Shown here: positions 1 through 8,078 of the stretch, in pieces
Layout of the letters: each line of letters starts with the position of its first letter
Numbering within the stretch: position 1 is the first letter of the stretch
Origin: Flavobacteriaceae bacterium
Lineage (GTDB): Bacteria > Bacteroidota > Bacteroidia > Flavobacteriales > Flavobacteriaceae
Reading direction: 5' to 3'
Length of the DNA: 11,654 nt
NCBI GenBank assembly: GCA_023254815.1
Contig: JALRKI010000101.1
Location: forward strand, 1-11,654
Notes under the pieces: model-generated
Databases searched by the model: none
What the model was told of the DNA's origin: nothing
What the model saw: the letters and a program-made list of their open reading frames with translations, nothing else
Position numbers and translations under genes: made by a program

Positions 1-2
1 AG

Positions 3-212
3 GCTGATCTCGACAGTCTTGGCGTGAAAATGGATCACTTCTTTAGTGAAAAATCCCTCTACGGCACGGGGCGGATTGAAGCCGCGATTGAAGACCTCAA
101 GGGTAAGGGCCTGATTTATCGCGGTGTGTTAGAGCCACCAAAGGGCAAAACCCCAGAGGATTGGGAGCCGCGCGAACAAACCTTGTTCAAATCGACCGAG
201 CATGGCGATGAT
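3..212 (+). CDS. argS: Partial arginyl-tRNA synthetase (internal fragment, alphaproteobacterial type)
   Basis: The frame is open from base 3 and encodes about 70 residues from the catalytic region of ArgS, the class I enzyme that charges tRNA-Arg. The recognisable block is [19 protein letters not shown], followed by KSTEHGDD. In alphaproteobacterial ArgS this PPKG...DWE.REQTLF block leads into GDD-x-DRP.KKSDG and then the conserved tyrosine/aspartate region. Here the match ends at GDD (bases 204-212). The frame continues to a TGA at 291-293, but those residues resemble nothing in ArgS, so the gene is broken at about 210-213, where there is a GATC. A GTG at 24 and an ATG at 30 are internal codons, not starts. 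GC is about 53% by hand count, against about 42% in the first 220 bases of the next gene. Family assignment is from recalled motifs; the alphaproteobacterial origin is inferred from the PPKG-type insertion. Neither N- nor C-terminal part is present. Confidence 0.8.
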
Positions 213-320
213 CTGGTTTTCTGTCTATTGTGTTCCCTCATGCCAAAAGGCAGCAAATGCGATGGCCTTCGCGGAATGAACGCGAAGTGTTGACGCTCCT
301 GCCATAGAGGAGATCTGATC
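211..320 (+). other. Unassigned segment between two GATC sites, of uncertain origin
   Basis: This stretch lies between the broken end of the argS fragment and the ATG of the transporter ATPase. GC is about 50%, intermediate between its neighbours. The ArgS frame runs through it to TGA at 291-293 but reads as nonsense. Another frame (bases 212-307) is open and ends with ...[10 protein letters not shown] followed by TAG at 305-307, which could be the tail of some gene; I do not recognise it. The segment ends with overlapping GATC sites at 312-315 and 317-320, the latter directly touching ATG 321. It could be a separate small restriction fragment in a chimeric clone, or part of the same foreign DNA as argS. 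Confidence 0.5.
308..312 (+). promoter_or_regulatory. Strong Shine-Dalgarno sequence AGGAG upstream of 321
   Basis: AGGAG sits 8 bases before ATG 321, an ideal spacing for a proteobacterial ribosome binding site. None of the Bacteroidota-type genes in this window whose upstream I read (2080, 11026) has such a site. It may therefore belong to the foreign left-end DNA and have originally served a different gene, its position in front of this ATG being a result of the join. Confidence 0.45.
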
Positions 321-2000
321 ATGACAACGCATCACCGCATCTTGAAGTTAAACCACCTAACAGTTGCCATCGAGGGTCACGAGGTTGTTTCGGATTTGTC
401 CTTTGAACTATATCCCAGTGAAATTTTGGGAATAGTTGGTGCTTCTGGAAGTGGTAAATCGATCAGCAGTTTAGCCATATTGGGTCTTTTGCCCAAAAAT
501 GGCAGAATCAGTCAAGGTGAAATCTTATTCAAGGAACAAAACCTGGAAAGTCTTAGCGAAAAAGAAATGCAATCCATCCGTGGGCGCAAAATATCAATGA
601 TTTTTCAGGAACCCATGACGGCACTCAACCCCTCGATGTGTTGTGGTGACCAAGTAGCGGAAGTTTTTTACAATCACGCCATAAAGACCTCAGCTAACAT
701 CAAAGCAGAGGTGATTAGCTTGTTTGAAAAAGTACAACTTCCATCACCTCATGCTGTTTTCAAAAAGTTTCCTCACGAAATCTCTGGTGGTCAGCAGCAA
801 AGGGTCATGATAGCCATGGCATTGGCCTGTAAGCCCGATATTCTTATTGCTGATGAGCCCACAACAGCCTTAGATGTAACCGTTCAGAAAGAGGTGATTG
901 AGTTGTTGGGCGTGCTGCAAAAAGAGTTTAAAATGGCGATTATTTTTATCTCACACGATTTGCCCTTAGTTGCCCAAATCGCCAACAGAGTTTTGGTCAT
1001 GCAGTCGGGTAAAATGGTTGAATATGGCCTTACGAAAGATATTTTTAATTCTCCCGGTCACGCCTATACAAGAGCTTTGATAAAGTCAAGACCTCCCTTA
1101 AATACAAGACCATATAGGCTTTCCACCCTCGACGATTGCTTGAATGAACGAGAAGAAGGGCCTCTCATAGATCGAAAGTCGAGAATGAAGCGGCACGAGG
1201 AATTGTACAAGCAGCCCCCACTACTGGAAGTAATTGATCTAAGAAAATACTATACCAAATCCTTGCAATGGTGGTCAAAGTCCAAAGCATTCAAAGCACT
1301 GGATCAAATCAGCTTTCAAATCTATGAGGGTGAGACTCTTGGCCTGGTGGGTGAATCAGGATGTGGAAAATCGACACTAGCAAAATGTATATTGTTACTA
1401 GATCCAGCCGATGAAGGTCAAGTTTTATATCGTGGACAAGACATCACCAAGCTGTCAAAAAAGACCTTTAGAGCCATGCGGAAAGACCTTCAAATTATTT
1501 TTCAAGATCCTTATGGATCACTCAATCCAAGGATGACTGTGGGTCAAGCGATTTGTGAACCCATGACCGTTCATGGCCTCCATGACGGTAGGGAGGGTAG
1601 GCAACAAGCCGCGCTGGAATTGTTGGAAAAAGTTGGTCTTTTGCCAGAGCATTTTGATCGATATCCTCATGAGTTTTCAGGAGGACAAAGACAGAGGATT
1701 GGCATTGCTCGTGCGCTAGCCGTGCAGCCTAAACTCATCATTTGCGATGAATCGGTTTCGGCGCTCGATTTATCGGTACAAGCTCAAATACTAAACCTCC
1801 TATCGGATCTACAGAAAGACTTCGGATTCAGCTACCTTTTTATTTCCCATGACCTTACCGTAGTAAAGTACATTTCGGACCGACTCATGGTCATGCAAGA
1901 AGGACGTATAGCCGAAATTGGGGAAGCTGACGCTGTATATAACACGCCAAAATCTGCCTACACACAAAAACTAATTTCCTCCTTACCAGATAGTTTCTGA
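321..2000 (+). CDS. Fused peptide/nickel-type ABC transporter ATPase (DppD-DppF-like, two nucleotide-binding domains)
   Basis: This 559-residue protein is the cytoplasmic ATPase of an oligopeptide-type ABC importer, with DppD-like and DppF-like halves in one chain, as in YejF and GsiA. The first domain has Walker A GASGSGKS (40-47), signature ISGGQQQR (154-161), Walker B ILIADEP (174-180) and switch His212. The second has Walker A GESGCGKS (344-351), signature FSGGQRQR (452-459), Walker B with D476-E477 and switch His510. Each half ends in the peptide-transporter region (SPGHAYTRALI near 244, TPKSAYTQKLI near 542). Both active sites look intact. No permease or binding-protein gene is present; any upstream partners are lost beyond the foreign left end. 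The substrate cannot be read from the ATPase. ATG 321 gives a normal N-terminus, but because the suspected join touches it, the native start could lie in sequence not present here. Confidence 0.93.
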   Translation: MTTHHRILKLNHLTVAIEGHEVVSDLSFELYPSEILGIVGASGSGKSISSLAILGLLPKNGRISQGEILFKEQNLESLSEKEMQSIRGRKISMIFQEPMTALNPSMCCGDQVAEVFYNHAIKTSANIKAEVISLFEKVQLPSPHAVFKKFPHEISGGQQQRVMIAMALACKPDILIADEPTTALDVTVQKEVIELLGVLQKEFKMAIIFISHDLPLVAQIANRVLVMQSGKMVEYGLTKDIFNSPGHAYTRALIKSRPPLNTRPYRLSTLDDCLNEREEGPLIDRKSRMKRHEELYKQPPLLEVIDLRKYYTKSLQWWSKSKAFKALDQISFQIYEGETLGLVGESGCGKSTLAKCILLLDPADEGQVLYRGQDITKLSKKTFRAMRKDLQIIFQDPYGSLNPRMTVGQAICEPMTVHGLHDGREGRQQAALELLEKVGLLPEHFDRYPHEFSGGQRQRIGIARALAVQPKLIICDESVSALDLSVQAQILNLLSDLQKDFGFSYLFISHDLTVVKYISDRLMVMQEGRIAEIGEADAVYNTPKSAYTQKLISSLPDSF

Positions 2001-2007
2001 TTTTTTT

Positions 2008-2015
2008 TATCTTTG
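2008..2015 (+). promoter_or_regulatory. Possible Bacteroidota -7 promoter element (TATCTTTG)
   Basis: TATCTTTG is an exact match to the TAnnTTTG -7 consensus of Bacteroidota. It lies just after the stop of the transporter ATPase and 64 bases before the small secreted protein at 2080. No TTG -33 element is found 17-23 bases upstream, so only half the promoter is supported. It lies in a T-rich stretch (2001-2008), which raises the odds of a chance match. Confidence 0.35.
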
Positions 2016-2039
2016 ACCTGCCCATCATTCAATTCCTTT

Positions 2040-2056
2040 AATTGCGCTTAGCAATT
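2040..2056 (+). other. Small perfect hairpin in the 2001-2079 intergenic region
   Basis: AATTGC (2040-2045) pairs with GCAATT (2051-2056) around a 5-base loop. It is not followed by a T-run, so it is a poor intrinsic terminator. It could be a leader structure for the gene at 2080, a weak terminator for the ATPase gene, or chance. Confidence 0.3.
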
Positions 2057-2079
2057 CACTGGATTTTAAACCAAATCGT

Positions 2080-2490
2080 ATGAATAGACCTAACTTACTC
2101 ATTTGTGGCTTTCTTTTTTTTATCAGCCTCAATACATTTTGCCAATCTCCAGTTAACAAGATTGAAGCCGTTCTCGAGCAAAAATTTAAAACTGTTGTGA
2201 ATCGTTGCCACGACCCTAAAGGCTATTTATTCGTCCTCTTGAATGTTTTCAATATTGAAGATAAAAAGGAGGGTAATGTTTATTTGGTAGAGGGCGACTA
2301 TACTTTTCAGTGCGGTAATGACACTTTTTACAACAAATTCAAGGCCGCCCTAAAAAAATATGAAGATGATTTTATTGTAACGGAAATCAAAACCACTAAC
2401 TCGAAAAATTTCAACGATTATTGGGTGGTCTTCCCCAAAATCCCCGGAACTAGCACCCCTGAAAAGTCAAAAAAATCGATTGGTTATTGA
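2080..2490 (+). CDS. Small secreted protein of unknown function (136 aa)
   Basis: I do not recognise this family. The first 22 residues look like a type I signal peptide: Asn2-Arg3, a hydrophobic core LLICGFLFFISL, then NTFCQ with likely cleavage before Ser23. Cys21 is not a lipobox cysteine because Phe20 occupies the -1 position. The mature part is about 114 residues, rich in Lys, Asp and aromatic residues, with two cysteines (Cys43, Cys78) that could form a disulfide in the periplasm, and a Ser/Lys-rich tail. The spacing of short hydrophobic stretches (YLFVLLNVF near 49-57, NVYLV near 66-70, YWVVF near 114-118) suggests a small beta-containing fold; this is inference. No Shine-Dalgarno precedes it, as expected in this phylum. 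Its TGA (2488-2490) overlaps the end of typA on the other strand by 7 bases. It stands alone on its strand after the ATPase gene. Confidence 0.75.
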   Translation: MNRPNLLICGFLFFISLNTFCQSPVNKIEAVLEQKFKTVVNRCHDPKGYLFVLLNVFNIEDKKEGNVYLVEGDYTFQCGNDTFYNKFKAALKKYEDDFIVTEIKTTNSKNFNDYWVVFPKIPGTSTPEKSKKSIGY

Positions 2491-4289
2491 AATTGCTTTT
2501 CGTTGCGCTTGCGCTCATTTTCTTCTAAAAATACTTTGCGAAGTCGCAATGACTTTGGTGTTACCTCAACGTATTCGTCCTTTTGGATGTACTCCAAGGC
2601 TTCTTCAAGACTAAATTGAATGGGAGGCGCCAGTCGCACTTTATCGTCAGCTCCTGAGGACCTGACGTTACTCAATTTTTTTGTTTTGGTGACATTGACC
2701 ACCATATCATCACCTCTAGAATTTTCGCCAATGACTTGCCCAGTATATATTTCATCACCAGGGTGGATAAAGAACTTACCTCTTTCCTGCAATTTATCGA
2801 GAGAGTAAGGAATGGCCGTCCCCTTTTCCATTGAAATAAGAGAGCCATTGTTTCTTTCTGCAATCGGTCCTCTGAATGGTTCGAACGCTACAAAACGATG
2901 ATTCATAATGGCCTCTCCTGCGGTTGCTGTTAGCAGTTGGTTTCTCAGTCCAATAATTCCTCTCGAAGGAATAAGAAACTTACACAGCATTCTTGAACCT
3001 TTAGGCTCCATAGCCGTCATTTCTCCTTTGCGCAACGTAACCATTTCTACAGCGCGACCCGAAACTTCTTCGGGCAAGTCGATGGTCAATTCTTCTATCG
3101 GCTCACATTTTACGCCGTCAATTTCTTTGATGATTACCTGAGGTTGACCTATTTGAAGTTCATAACCTTCACGTCGCATGGTCTCTATCAATACAGAAAG
3201 GTGCAGTACGCCGCGACCAAAGACCATAAATTTATCTGCGGATCCCGTTTCTTCCAAACGCATGGCTAAGTTGCGTTCCAATTCTTTTTCTAAACGATCC
3301 TTGATGTGTCTAGACGTTACGAACTTTCCATCCTTGCCAAAAAATGGAGAATCATTGATGGTAAACAACATGCTCATGGTTGGTTCATCTATGGCAATCG
3401 TTGGAAGTCCTTCAGGATTATCAACATCGGCAACGGTATCACCAATTTCAAAATTTTCTAATCCTACTATCGCACAAATGTCTCCCAAAACGACATTGTC
3501 CACCCTTTTACGGCCAAGTCCATCAAAAACAAAAAGCTCCTTAATTTTAGTTTTTTCTACAGACAGATCTCTTTTTACCAATGACACAGGTTGACCAATT
3601 TTCAATTCACCTCTTTGAAGTCTCCCAATTGCAATCCGCCCTGTGAAAGAGGAAAAGTCAAGAGAGGTGATTAACATTTGAGTATTCCCCTCGGCAACTT
3701 TTGGAGCAGGGATGTTTTCGATAACTGACTCTAGCAGTGGAGCAATTGAATCCGTTTGATTTTTCCAATCGTGTGACATCCAGTTGTTTTTTGCCGATCC
3801 ATACAACACGGGAAAATCCAGTTGCCATTCTTCTGCCCCTAGTTCAAACATTAAATCAAATACCGCTTCATAAACTTCTTCCGGAGTACAATTCTCCTTG
3901 TCAACTTTATTGATGACAACAATAGGCTTGAGTTTGAGACTTAAAGCCTTTTGAAGTACAAATCGGGTTTGAGGCATGGGGCCTTCAAAAGCATCGACAA
4001 GCAGCAAAACACCGTCGGCCATATTCAAAACGCGTTCTACTTCTCCTCCAAAATCGGCGTGACCTGGAGTGTCTATAATGTTGATTTTAGTATCACCAAA
4101 TTTGACAGACACGTTTTTAGATAATATGGTAATGCCCCGTTCTCGTTCCAAGTCATTATTGTCTAGGATGAGTTCTCCAGTACTTTCGTTTTCACGAAAC
4201 AATTGGCAATGATGAAGGATTTTGTCAACTAGAGTAGTTTTCCCGTGATCAACGTGCGCTATGATAGCGATATTTCTAATGTTTTGCAT
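2484..4289 (-). CDS. typA: Ribosome-associated GTPase TypA/BipA
   Basis: This is a translational GTPase of the EF-G/LepA superfamily that binds the 70S ribosome and helps large-subunit assembly and stress or low-temperature growth. At 601 residues it is full length (family about 600-615). G-domain motifs are all present: G1 AHVDHGKTT (11-19), G2 RGITI (51-55), G3 DTPGH (73-77) and G4 NKVD (127-130). An EF-Tu-like domain II follows at about 200-295, then the EF-G III/V-like domains. The C-terminal BipA-specific part includes RGIIGLRNQLLTATAGEAI and the segment ending in RKVFLEENERKR. The ATG at 4287-4289 opens at the usual N-terminus (MQNIRNIAIIAHVDHGK). It is separated from scoB by 112 bases that contain a likely promoter, so it is probably its own transcription unit. 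Its last codons overlap the convergent gene at 2080-2490. Confidence 0.97.
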   Translation of the reverse strand: MQNIRNIAIIAHVDHGKTTLVDKILHHCQLFRENESTGELILDNNDLERERGITILSKNVSVKFGDTKINIIDTPGHADFGGEVERVLNMADGVLLLVDAFEGPMPQTRFVLQKALSLKLKPIVVINKVDKENCTPEEVYEAVFDLMFELGAEEWQLDFPVLYGSAKNNWMSHDWKNQTDSIAPLLESVIENIPAPKVAEGNTQMLITSLDFSSFTGRIAIGRLQRGELKIGQPVSLVKRDLSVEKTKIKELFVFDGLGRKRVDNVVLGDICAIVGLENFEIGDTVADVDNPEGLPTIAIDEPTMSMLFTINDSPFFGKDGKFVTSRHIKDRLEKELERNLAMRLEETGSADKFMVFGRGVLHLSVLIETMRREGYELQIGQPQVIIKEIDGVKCEPIEELTIDLPEEVSGRAVEMVTLRKGEMTAMEPKGSRMLCKFLIPSRGIIGLRNQLLTATAGEAIMNHRFVAFEPFRGPIAERNNGSLISMEKGTAIPYSLDKLQERGKFFIHPGDEIYTGQVIGENSRGDDMVVNVTKTKKLSNVRSSGADDKVRLAPPIQFSLEEALEYIQKDEYVEVTPKSLRLRKVFLEENERKRNEKQFQ

Positions 4290-4309
4290 GGCCTGTTTTT
4301 AGGTCGCGG

Positions 4310-4317
4310 CAAATGTA
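4310..4317 (-). promoter_or_regulatory. Probable -7 promoter element for typA (TACATTTG)
   Basis: Read on the minus strand, TACATTTG matches the Bacteroidota TAnnTTTG -7 consensus exactly and lies 20 bases before the typA ATG, giving a short leader. There is no TTG at the expected -33 spacing, so the call rests on the -7 element and position alone. Confidence 0.45.
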
Positions 4318-4376
4318 CTGCTATTTTGTTGGCTAGCGTTATAAGTAGTGATTATTCCTTAAGCAAATGACATGCC

Positions 4377-4389
4377 GGCTTCAAAAGCC
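4377..4389 (-). terminator. Small hairpin downstream of scoB, weak terminator candidate
   Basis: GGCTT and AAGCC form a 5-bp stem with a 3-base loop, 12 bases past the scoB stop. The sequence after it in the minus direction is not a continuous T-run, so efficient intrinsic termination is doubtful. Location between two transcription units is the main support. Confidence 0.3.
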
Positions 4390-4401
4390 ACGAGCAGAAC
4401 T

Positions 4402-5052
4402 CTAAGACATCTCAGGAATGGGTCCATTGACAACGAGATTGCCTTCGGTTGCAGCTTTGATTTCTTCGACGCTCACACCTGGAGCCCTTTCCAAGAGCCT
4501 AAATCCCTTATTGGTAATTTCCATTACCGCCAAATTAGTGACTATTTTCTTGACACAAGCCACACCTGTTAGTGGCAACGTGCATCTTTTGAGAAGTTTA
4601 GATTGACCGTCTTTGTTAGTGTGCATCATGGCGACAATAATATTGTCGGCACTGGCAACCAAGTCCATTGCTCCACCCATGCCTTTGACCATGAGACCAG
4701 GAATTTTCCAATTGGCAATATCTCCTTGTTCAGAAACCTCCATAGCTCCTAAAATGGTCAAATCTACATGCTGACCGCGTATCATGGAAAAACTGGTAGC
4801 GGAATCGAAATAACTGGCTCCTGGAAGTGCTGTAATAGTCTGTTTTCCGGCATTGATCACATCGGCGTCTTCTTGACCCTCAAACGGGAAAGGACCCATG
4901 CCGAGAATGCCATTTTCGCTTTGAAACTCGACCTCAATGTCGGTTCTAACAAAATTGGCAACCAAAGTCGGAATCCCGATGCCCAAGTTGACGTAGTATC
5001 CGTTTTTCACCTCTTTTGCAATTCGTCTTGCTATTCCAAATTTATCTAGCAT
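4402..5052 (-). CDS. scoB: 3-oxoacid (succinyl-CoA:acetoacetate) CoA-transferase subunit B
   Basis: This is the beta subunit of the family I CoA-transferase that moves CoA from succinyl-CoA to acetoacetate, making acetoacetyl-CoA for ketone-body and branched-chain amino-acid breakdown. The family signature FQSENGILG is at 43-51, with Glu46 as the catalytic glutamate that forms the enzyme-CoA thioester. Other family blocks are the GIGIPTLVANF segment (24-34) and GGAMDLV later in the chain. At 216 residues it is full length. It follows scoA after 9 bases and is almost certainly co-transcribed with it. AtoA (acetate-linked acetoacetate transferase) is the main alternative; the partner subunit favours the succinyl-CoA type. 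Confidence 0.95.
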   Translation of the reverse strand: MLDKFGIARRIAKEVKNGYYVNLGIGIPTLVANFVRTDIEVEFQSENGILGMGPFPFEGQEDADVINAGKQTITALPGASYFDSATSFSMIRGQHVDLTILGAMEVSEQGDIANWKIPGLMVKGMGGAMDLVASADNIIVAMMHTNKDGQSKLLKRCTLPLTGVACVKKIVTNLAVMEITNKGFRLLERAPGVSVEEIKAATEGNLVVNGPIPEMS

Positions 5053-5061
5053 AACACAAGT

Positions 5062-5763
5062 TTAAGATTGAGGTCTGGTAGTGCGTTGTTCAATTCGTTT
5101 TTCGTAATCTTTCCCTTGCACAATGCGCTGTACAAATATCCCCGGGATATGAATTTGATTGGGATCTAAACTCCCCGCCGGGACCAACTCCTCAACCTCG
5201 GCAACGGTAATTTGAGCTGCTCCGCACATGTTTGGATTGAAATTGCGAGCTGTTCCTTTAAAAATCAAATTGCCCGCCGTGTCTCCTTTCCAAGCTTTGA
5301 CAATGGCAAAGTCGGCTTTAACGGCTTTTTCCAAAACATACATTTTACCATCAAACTCTCTGATTTCCTTTCCTTCGGCTACTTCAGTGCCAAAACCTGC
5401 TGGAGTGAAAAATGCGGGAAAGCCGGCTTGAGCGGCTCGACAACGTTCGGCTAGTGTGCCTTGTGGAATGAGTTCAACTTCCAATTCTCCGCTCAGCATT
5501 TGTCGTTCAAATTCATCATTTTCTCCAACATAGGAAGCGACCATTTTTTTGATTTGTCGATTCTTCAACAACAATCCTAATCCAAAATCATCAACTCCAG
5601 CATTGTTCGAAATGCAAGTCAAGTCCTTCACCCCCAATCTGACCAACTCTGCTATAGCATTTTCAGGAATGCCGCATAGTCCAAAACCTCCTAGCAATAG
5701 TGTCATACCGTCACTTATGCCAGCGAGCGCTTCTTCTATCGAATTTACAGTTTTGGTTATCAT
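5062..5763 (-). CDS. scoA: 3-oxoacid (succinyl-CoA:acetoacetate) CoA-transferase subunit A
   Basis: This is the alpha subunit of the same cytoplasmic CoA-transferase, partner of the scoB product. The family signature [16 protein letters not shown] spans residues 18-33. The middle has the expected [18 protein letters not shown] region, and the C-terminus [14 protein letters not shown] is of the type seen in succinyl-CoA:3-ketoacid transferases and is longer than in AtoD. Length 233 fits ScoA (about 230-238). The ATG at 5761-5763 begins only 2 bases after the mrcA stop, so the gene is probably translated from the same message as the penicillin-binding protein, with no room for its own promoter between them. 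The enzyme needs both subunits, and both look intact. Confidence 0.95.
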   Translation of the reverse strand: MITKTVNSIEEALAGISDGMTLLLGGFGLCGIPENAIAELVRLGVKDLTCISNNAGVDDFGLGLLLKNRQIKKMVASYVGENDEFERQMLSGELEVELIPQGTLAERCRAAQAGFPAFFTPAGFGTEVAEGKEIREFDGKMYVLEKAVKADFAIVKAWKGDTAGNLIFKGTARNFNPNMCGAAQITVAEVEELVPAGSLDPNQIHIPGIFVQRIVQGKDYEKRIEQRTTRPQS

Positions 5764-5765
5764 AA

Positions 5766-8078
5766 TTAAAAATCGAAATCTGGGACAGTTGTTGTACTTG
5801 AATGGGTATTAATCGAATTGCAATCGACCGGTATCCTCAAATTTTTAGGTGCTTGAAACGCTCCTTTTGATATCGACAAACTGCTATCGTTATAACATTT
5901 TTTCATGAACACTCCCCAAATTGGCAAAGCCATGGAAGCTCCTTGACCATAGGTAATAGATCTAAAATGGGCGGCACGGTCTTCTCCTCCAACCCAGACT
6001 CCTGTGACTAGATTGGGGACCATGCCCATGAACCACCCGTCGGATTGATTCTGAGTAGTCCCTGTTTTACCAGCAATTGGATTGGTGAATTGATATGGAT
6101 AACCGGTAATAATTTCCTGGTACTCCTTGCGATACTTATCGGCACCTGTAGTCCTGAGTCTAATGCCAGAACCAGAATCTGTCACTCCTTCCATTAATTT
6201 TACAGTGACATAGGCCGTTTCTTCACTCAAGACATCCTCGGTTTTTGGGACATTTTGAAACAGAATGGTTCCGTTCTTATCTTCGATTCTTAACACCATT
6301 ATTGGCTCTGTATGGATGCCTTTGTTGGCAAAAGTACTGTATGCTCCAACCATTTCGTAAAGGCTTATGTCGGGCGTCCCTAAGCAAATGGATGGTACCG
6401 CTGGAAGTTCGGCAGTGATACCAAGTTTTCTTGCCATATCGATTACCTGTTGAGGCCCTACACGATCAATCAATTTTGCACTAATGGTATTCACAGAATT
6501 GGCCAATGCTGATTTATAGGTATAGGTCGAGCCATATTGCCCTCCTGCATTTTTAGGAGTCCATGGTGTGGGGTTGTTGTATTTATTGGCCTCTATAGTT
6601 ATTTGTGAGTCTGCGACCGAATCGCAAGGAGACAACTGCAATTGGTCAATAGCGGTGGCATACAGAAACGGTTTAAAAGTAGATCCCACTTGTCTTTGAC
6701 CTTGATTGACCATGTCATATTTAAAATGTTTGTAATTGATACCACCAACCCACGCTTTGACATGTCCTGTTTGTGGTTCCATCGACATGATTGACGAACG
6801 CAAAAAAGATTTGTAATAACGCATAGAATCCATGGGAGTCATGATGGTGTCTATTTCTCCATTCCAAGAAAAAATCCTCATCGGAATGGGCTCCTTAAAA
6901 GTTTGCATGATCTCAGATTCTTTAAGGCCATTTTTTTTCAAAACCCTCCATCGTTCCGATCTGCGCATGCTGGTATTCATCAAATCATCTACTTCGCTTT
7001 TAGAGAGTTCCAAGAAAGGGGCCGTTGGATTTCTATTTGGAGTATTTTGCAACATAAATTCCTTTTGCAACCTAGGCATGTGTTCACTAACAGCCTCTTC
7101 GGCGTAGCGTTGCATGCGAGAGTCGATTGTTGTAAATACCCTTAATCCATCCCTGTAAATATCGTAAGAGGTTCCGTCTGGTTTTTTATTTTCGTCTTTT
7201 GAGGCCCAATCTTTTAAATACGACCTTAAATATTCTCTAAAATATGCCGCTGGACCTTGCTGATGGGTTTCTGGCGAATATCTCAAGGCAATCGGCAGGG
7301 CTTGAAGAGAATCTCTCTGATGTTTATCGATAAAGTCGTATTTGGCCAATTGGGACAAGACCACATTACGCCGGTTTTTGGTGCCAACAGGATTTTGCAA
7401 TGGATTGTATAACGAAGAGTTTTTGAACATGCCAACTAGAGTCGCCGATTCTTCAAGGTTCAAATCTTTTGGCTCTTTGCTAAAATAAATTCTAGAAGCC
7501 GATCGAATACCATCGGCGTAGTTGCCAAAATCATAAATATTGAAATACATGGCAATTATTTCTTCTTTGGTGTAGTGCCTTTCTAACCTGATTGCAATCA
7601 CCCATTCTTTCACTTTCTGTAAAGCTCTTTCAAATTTATTTTTGGCAACGTCACCCGTAAAAAACTGCTTGGCCAACTGTTGAGAAATTGTGCTTGCACC
7701 ACCCCGACTTCCTAAAAACATGCTAGCTCTGATTGTGCCTCGAACATCAATTCCAGAGTGAGTCCTGAAACGAACGTCTTCTGTGGCTATCAACGCATCG
7801 ATAAGATGTTGTGGCAATTCCTTGTAAGACATTAAGGTTCGGTTGTCTTCAAAATAAAATTTGCCAAGAGTTTGGCTGTCTGATGAGATGATTTCAGTAG
7901 CCAAATTGGTCTGTGGATTTTCCAAACGAGTAAAGTCCGGCATTTCACCTAATAAGCCTGCAGAGGCTGCTAAAAAAAGCGATATAAATAGGGCAATTGC
8001 CAAGACAAAACCGAGCCAAATTCTCCGAATATATTTTGGTATTGTTGGCGTTGATTTGGTGGATTTTTTTGAGGTCAT
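5766..8078 (-). CDS. mrcA: Class A penicillin-binding protein 1A (peptidoglycan glycosyltransferase/transpeptidase)
   Basis: This is a bifunctional inner-membrane enzyme that polymerises lipid II into glycan strands and cross-links the stem peptides in the periplasm. At 770 residues it has a short basic cytoplasmic tail, a single membrane anchor at about 19-42, then the GT51 domain. That domain has [14 protein letters not shown] at 98-111 (catalytic Glu100; His107 conserved) and [13 protein letters not shown] at 126-138. The transpeptidase domain has SxxK as S466-TF-K469, SxN as S528-V-N530 and KTG as 671-673 (KTGTT), so all catalytic residues are present. Its ATG overlaps the gldH stop (ATGA, 4 bases), which implies translational coupling. 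Typical family length is 720-850. A Ser/Thr-rich tail follows the transpeptidase domain. PonA would be an equivalent name. Confidence 0.96.
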   Translation of the reverse strand: MTSKKSTKSTPTIPKYIRRIWLGFVLAIALFISLFLAASAGLLGEMPDFTRLENPQTNLATEIISSDSQTLGKFYFEDNRTLMSYKELPQHLIDALIATEDVRFRTHSGIDVRGTIRASMFLGSRGGASTISQQLAKQFFTGDVAKNKFERALQKVKEWVIAIRLERHYTKEEIIAMYFNIYDFGNYADGIRSASRIYFSKEPKDLNLEESATLVGMFKNSSLYNPLQNPVGTKNRRNVVLSQLAKYDFIDKHQRDSLQALPIALRYSPETHQQGPAAYFREYLRSYLKDWASKDENKKPDGTSYDIYRDGLRVFTTIDSRMQRYAEEAVSEHMPRLQKEFMLQNTPNRNPTAPFLELSKSEVDDLMNTSMRRSERWRVLKKNGLKESEIMQTFKEPIPMRIFSWNGEIDTIMTPMDSMRYYKSFLRSSIMSMEPQTGHVKAWVGGINYKHFKYDMVNQGQRQVGSTFKPFLYATAIDQLQLSPCDSVADSQITIEANKYNNPTPWTPKNAGGQYGSTYTYKSALANSVNTISAKLIDRVGPQQVIDMARKLGITAELPAVPSICLGTPDISLYEMVGAYSTFANKGIHTEPIMVLRIEDKNGTILFQNVPKTEDVLSEETAYVTVKLMEGVTDSGSGIRLRTTGADKYRKEYQEIITGYPYQFTNPIAGKTGTTQNQSDGWFMGMVPNLVTGVWVGGEDRAAHFRSITYGQGASMALPIWGVFMKKCYNDSSLSISKGAFQAPKNLRIPVDCNSINTHSSTTTVPDFDF

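Noticed and set aside
116..322. 68-codon minus-strand frame covering the argS break.
   Set aside because: It crosses the suspected join and is antisense to the recognisable ArgS sequence. The product is low-complexity in Arg, Pro and Ser and matches nothing I know.
2001..2008. Run of eight T directly after the stop of the transporter ATPase, as an intrinsic terminator.
   Set aside because: No GC-containing hairpin precedes it, the T-run begins right at the stop codon, and part of it overlaps a possible -7 element.
321..2490. The transporter ATPase plus secreted protein as a novel import system with a small binding protein.
   Set aside because: The 136-residue protein lacks features of a solute-binding protein, no permease is present, and a possible separate promoter lies between the genes.
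3178..3594. 138-codon open frame on the plus strand opposite typA.
   Set aside because: It lies wholly inside typA, whose protein is strongly conserved and full length. The plus-strand product is Ser/Thr-rich with no domain, as expected of an antisense shadow.
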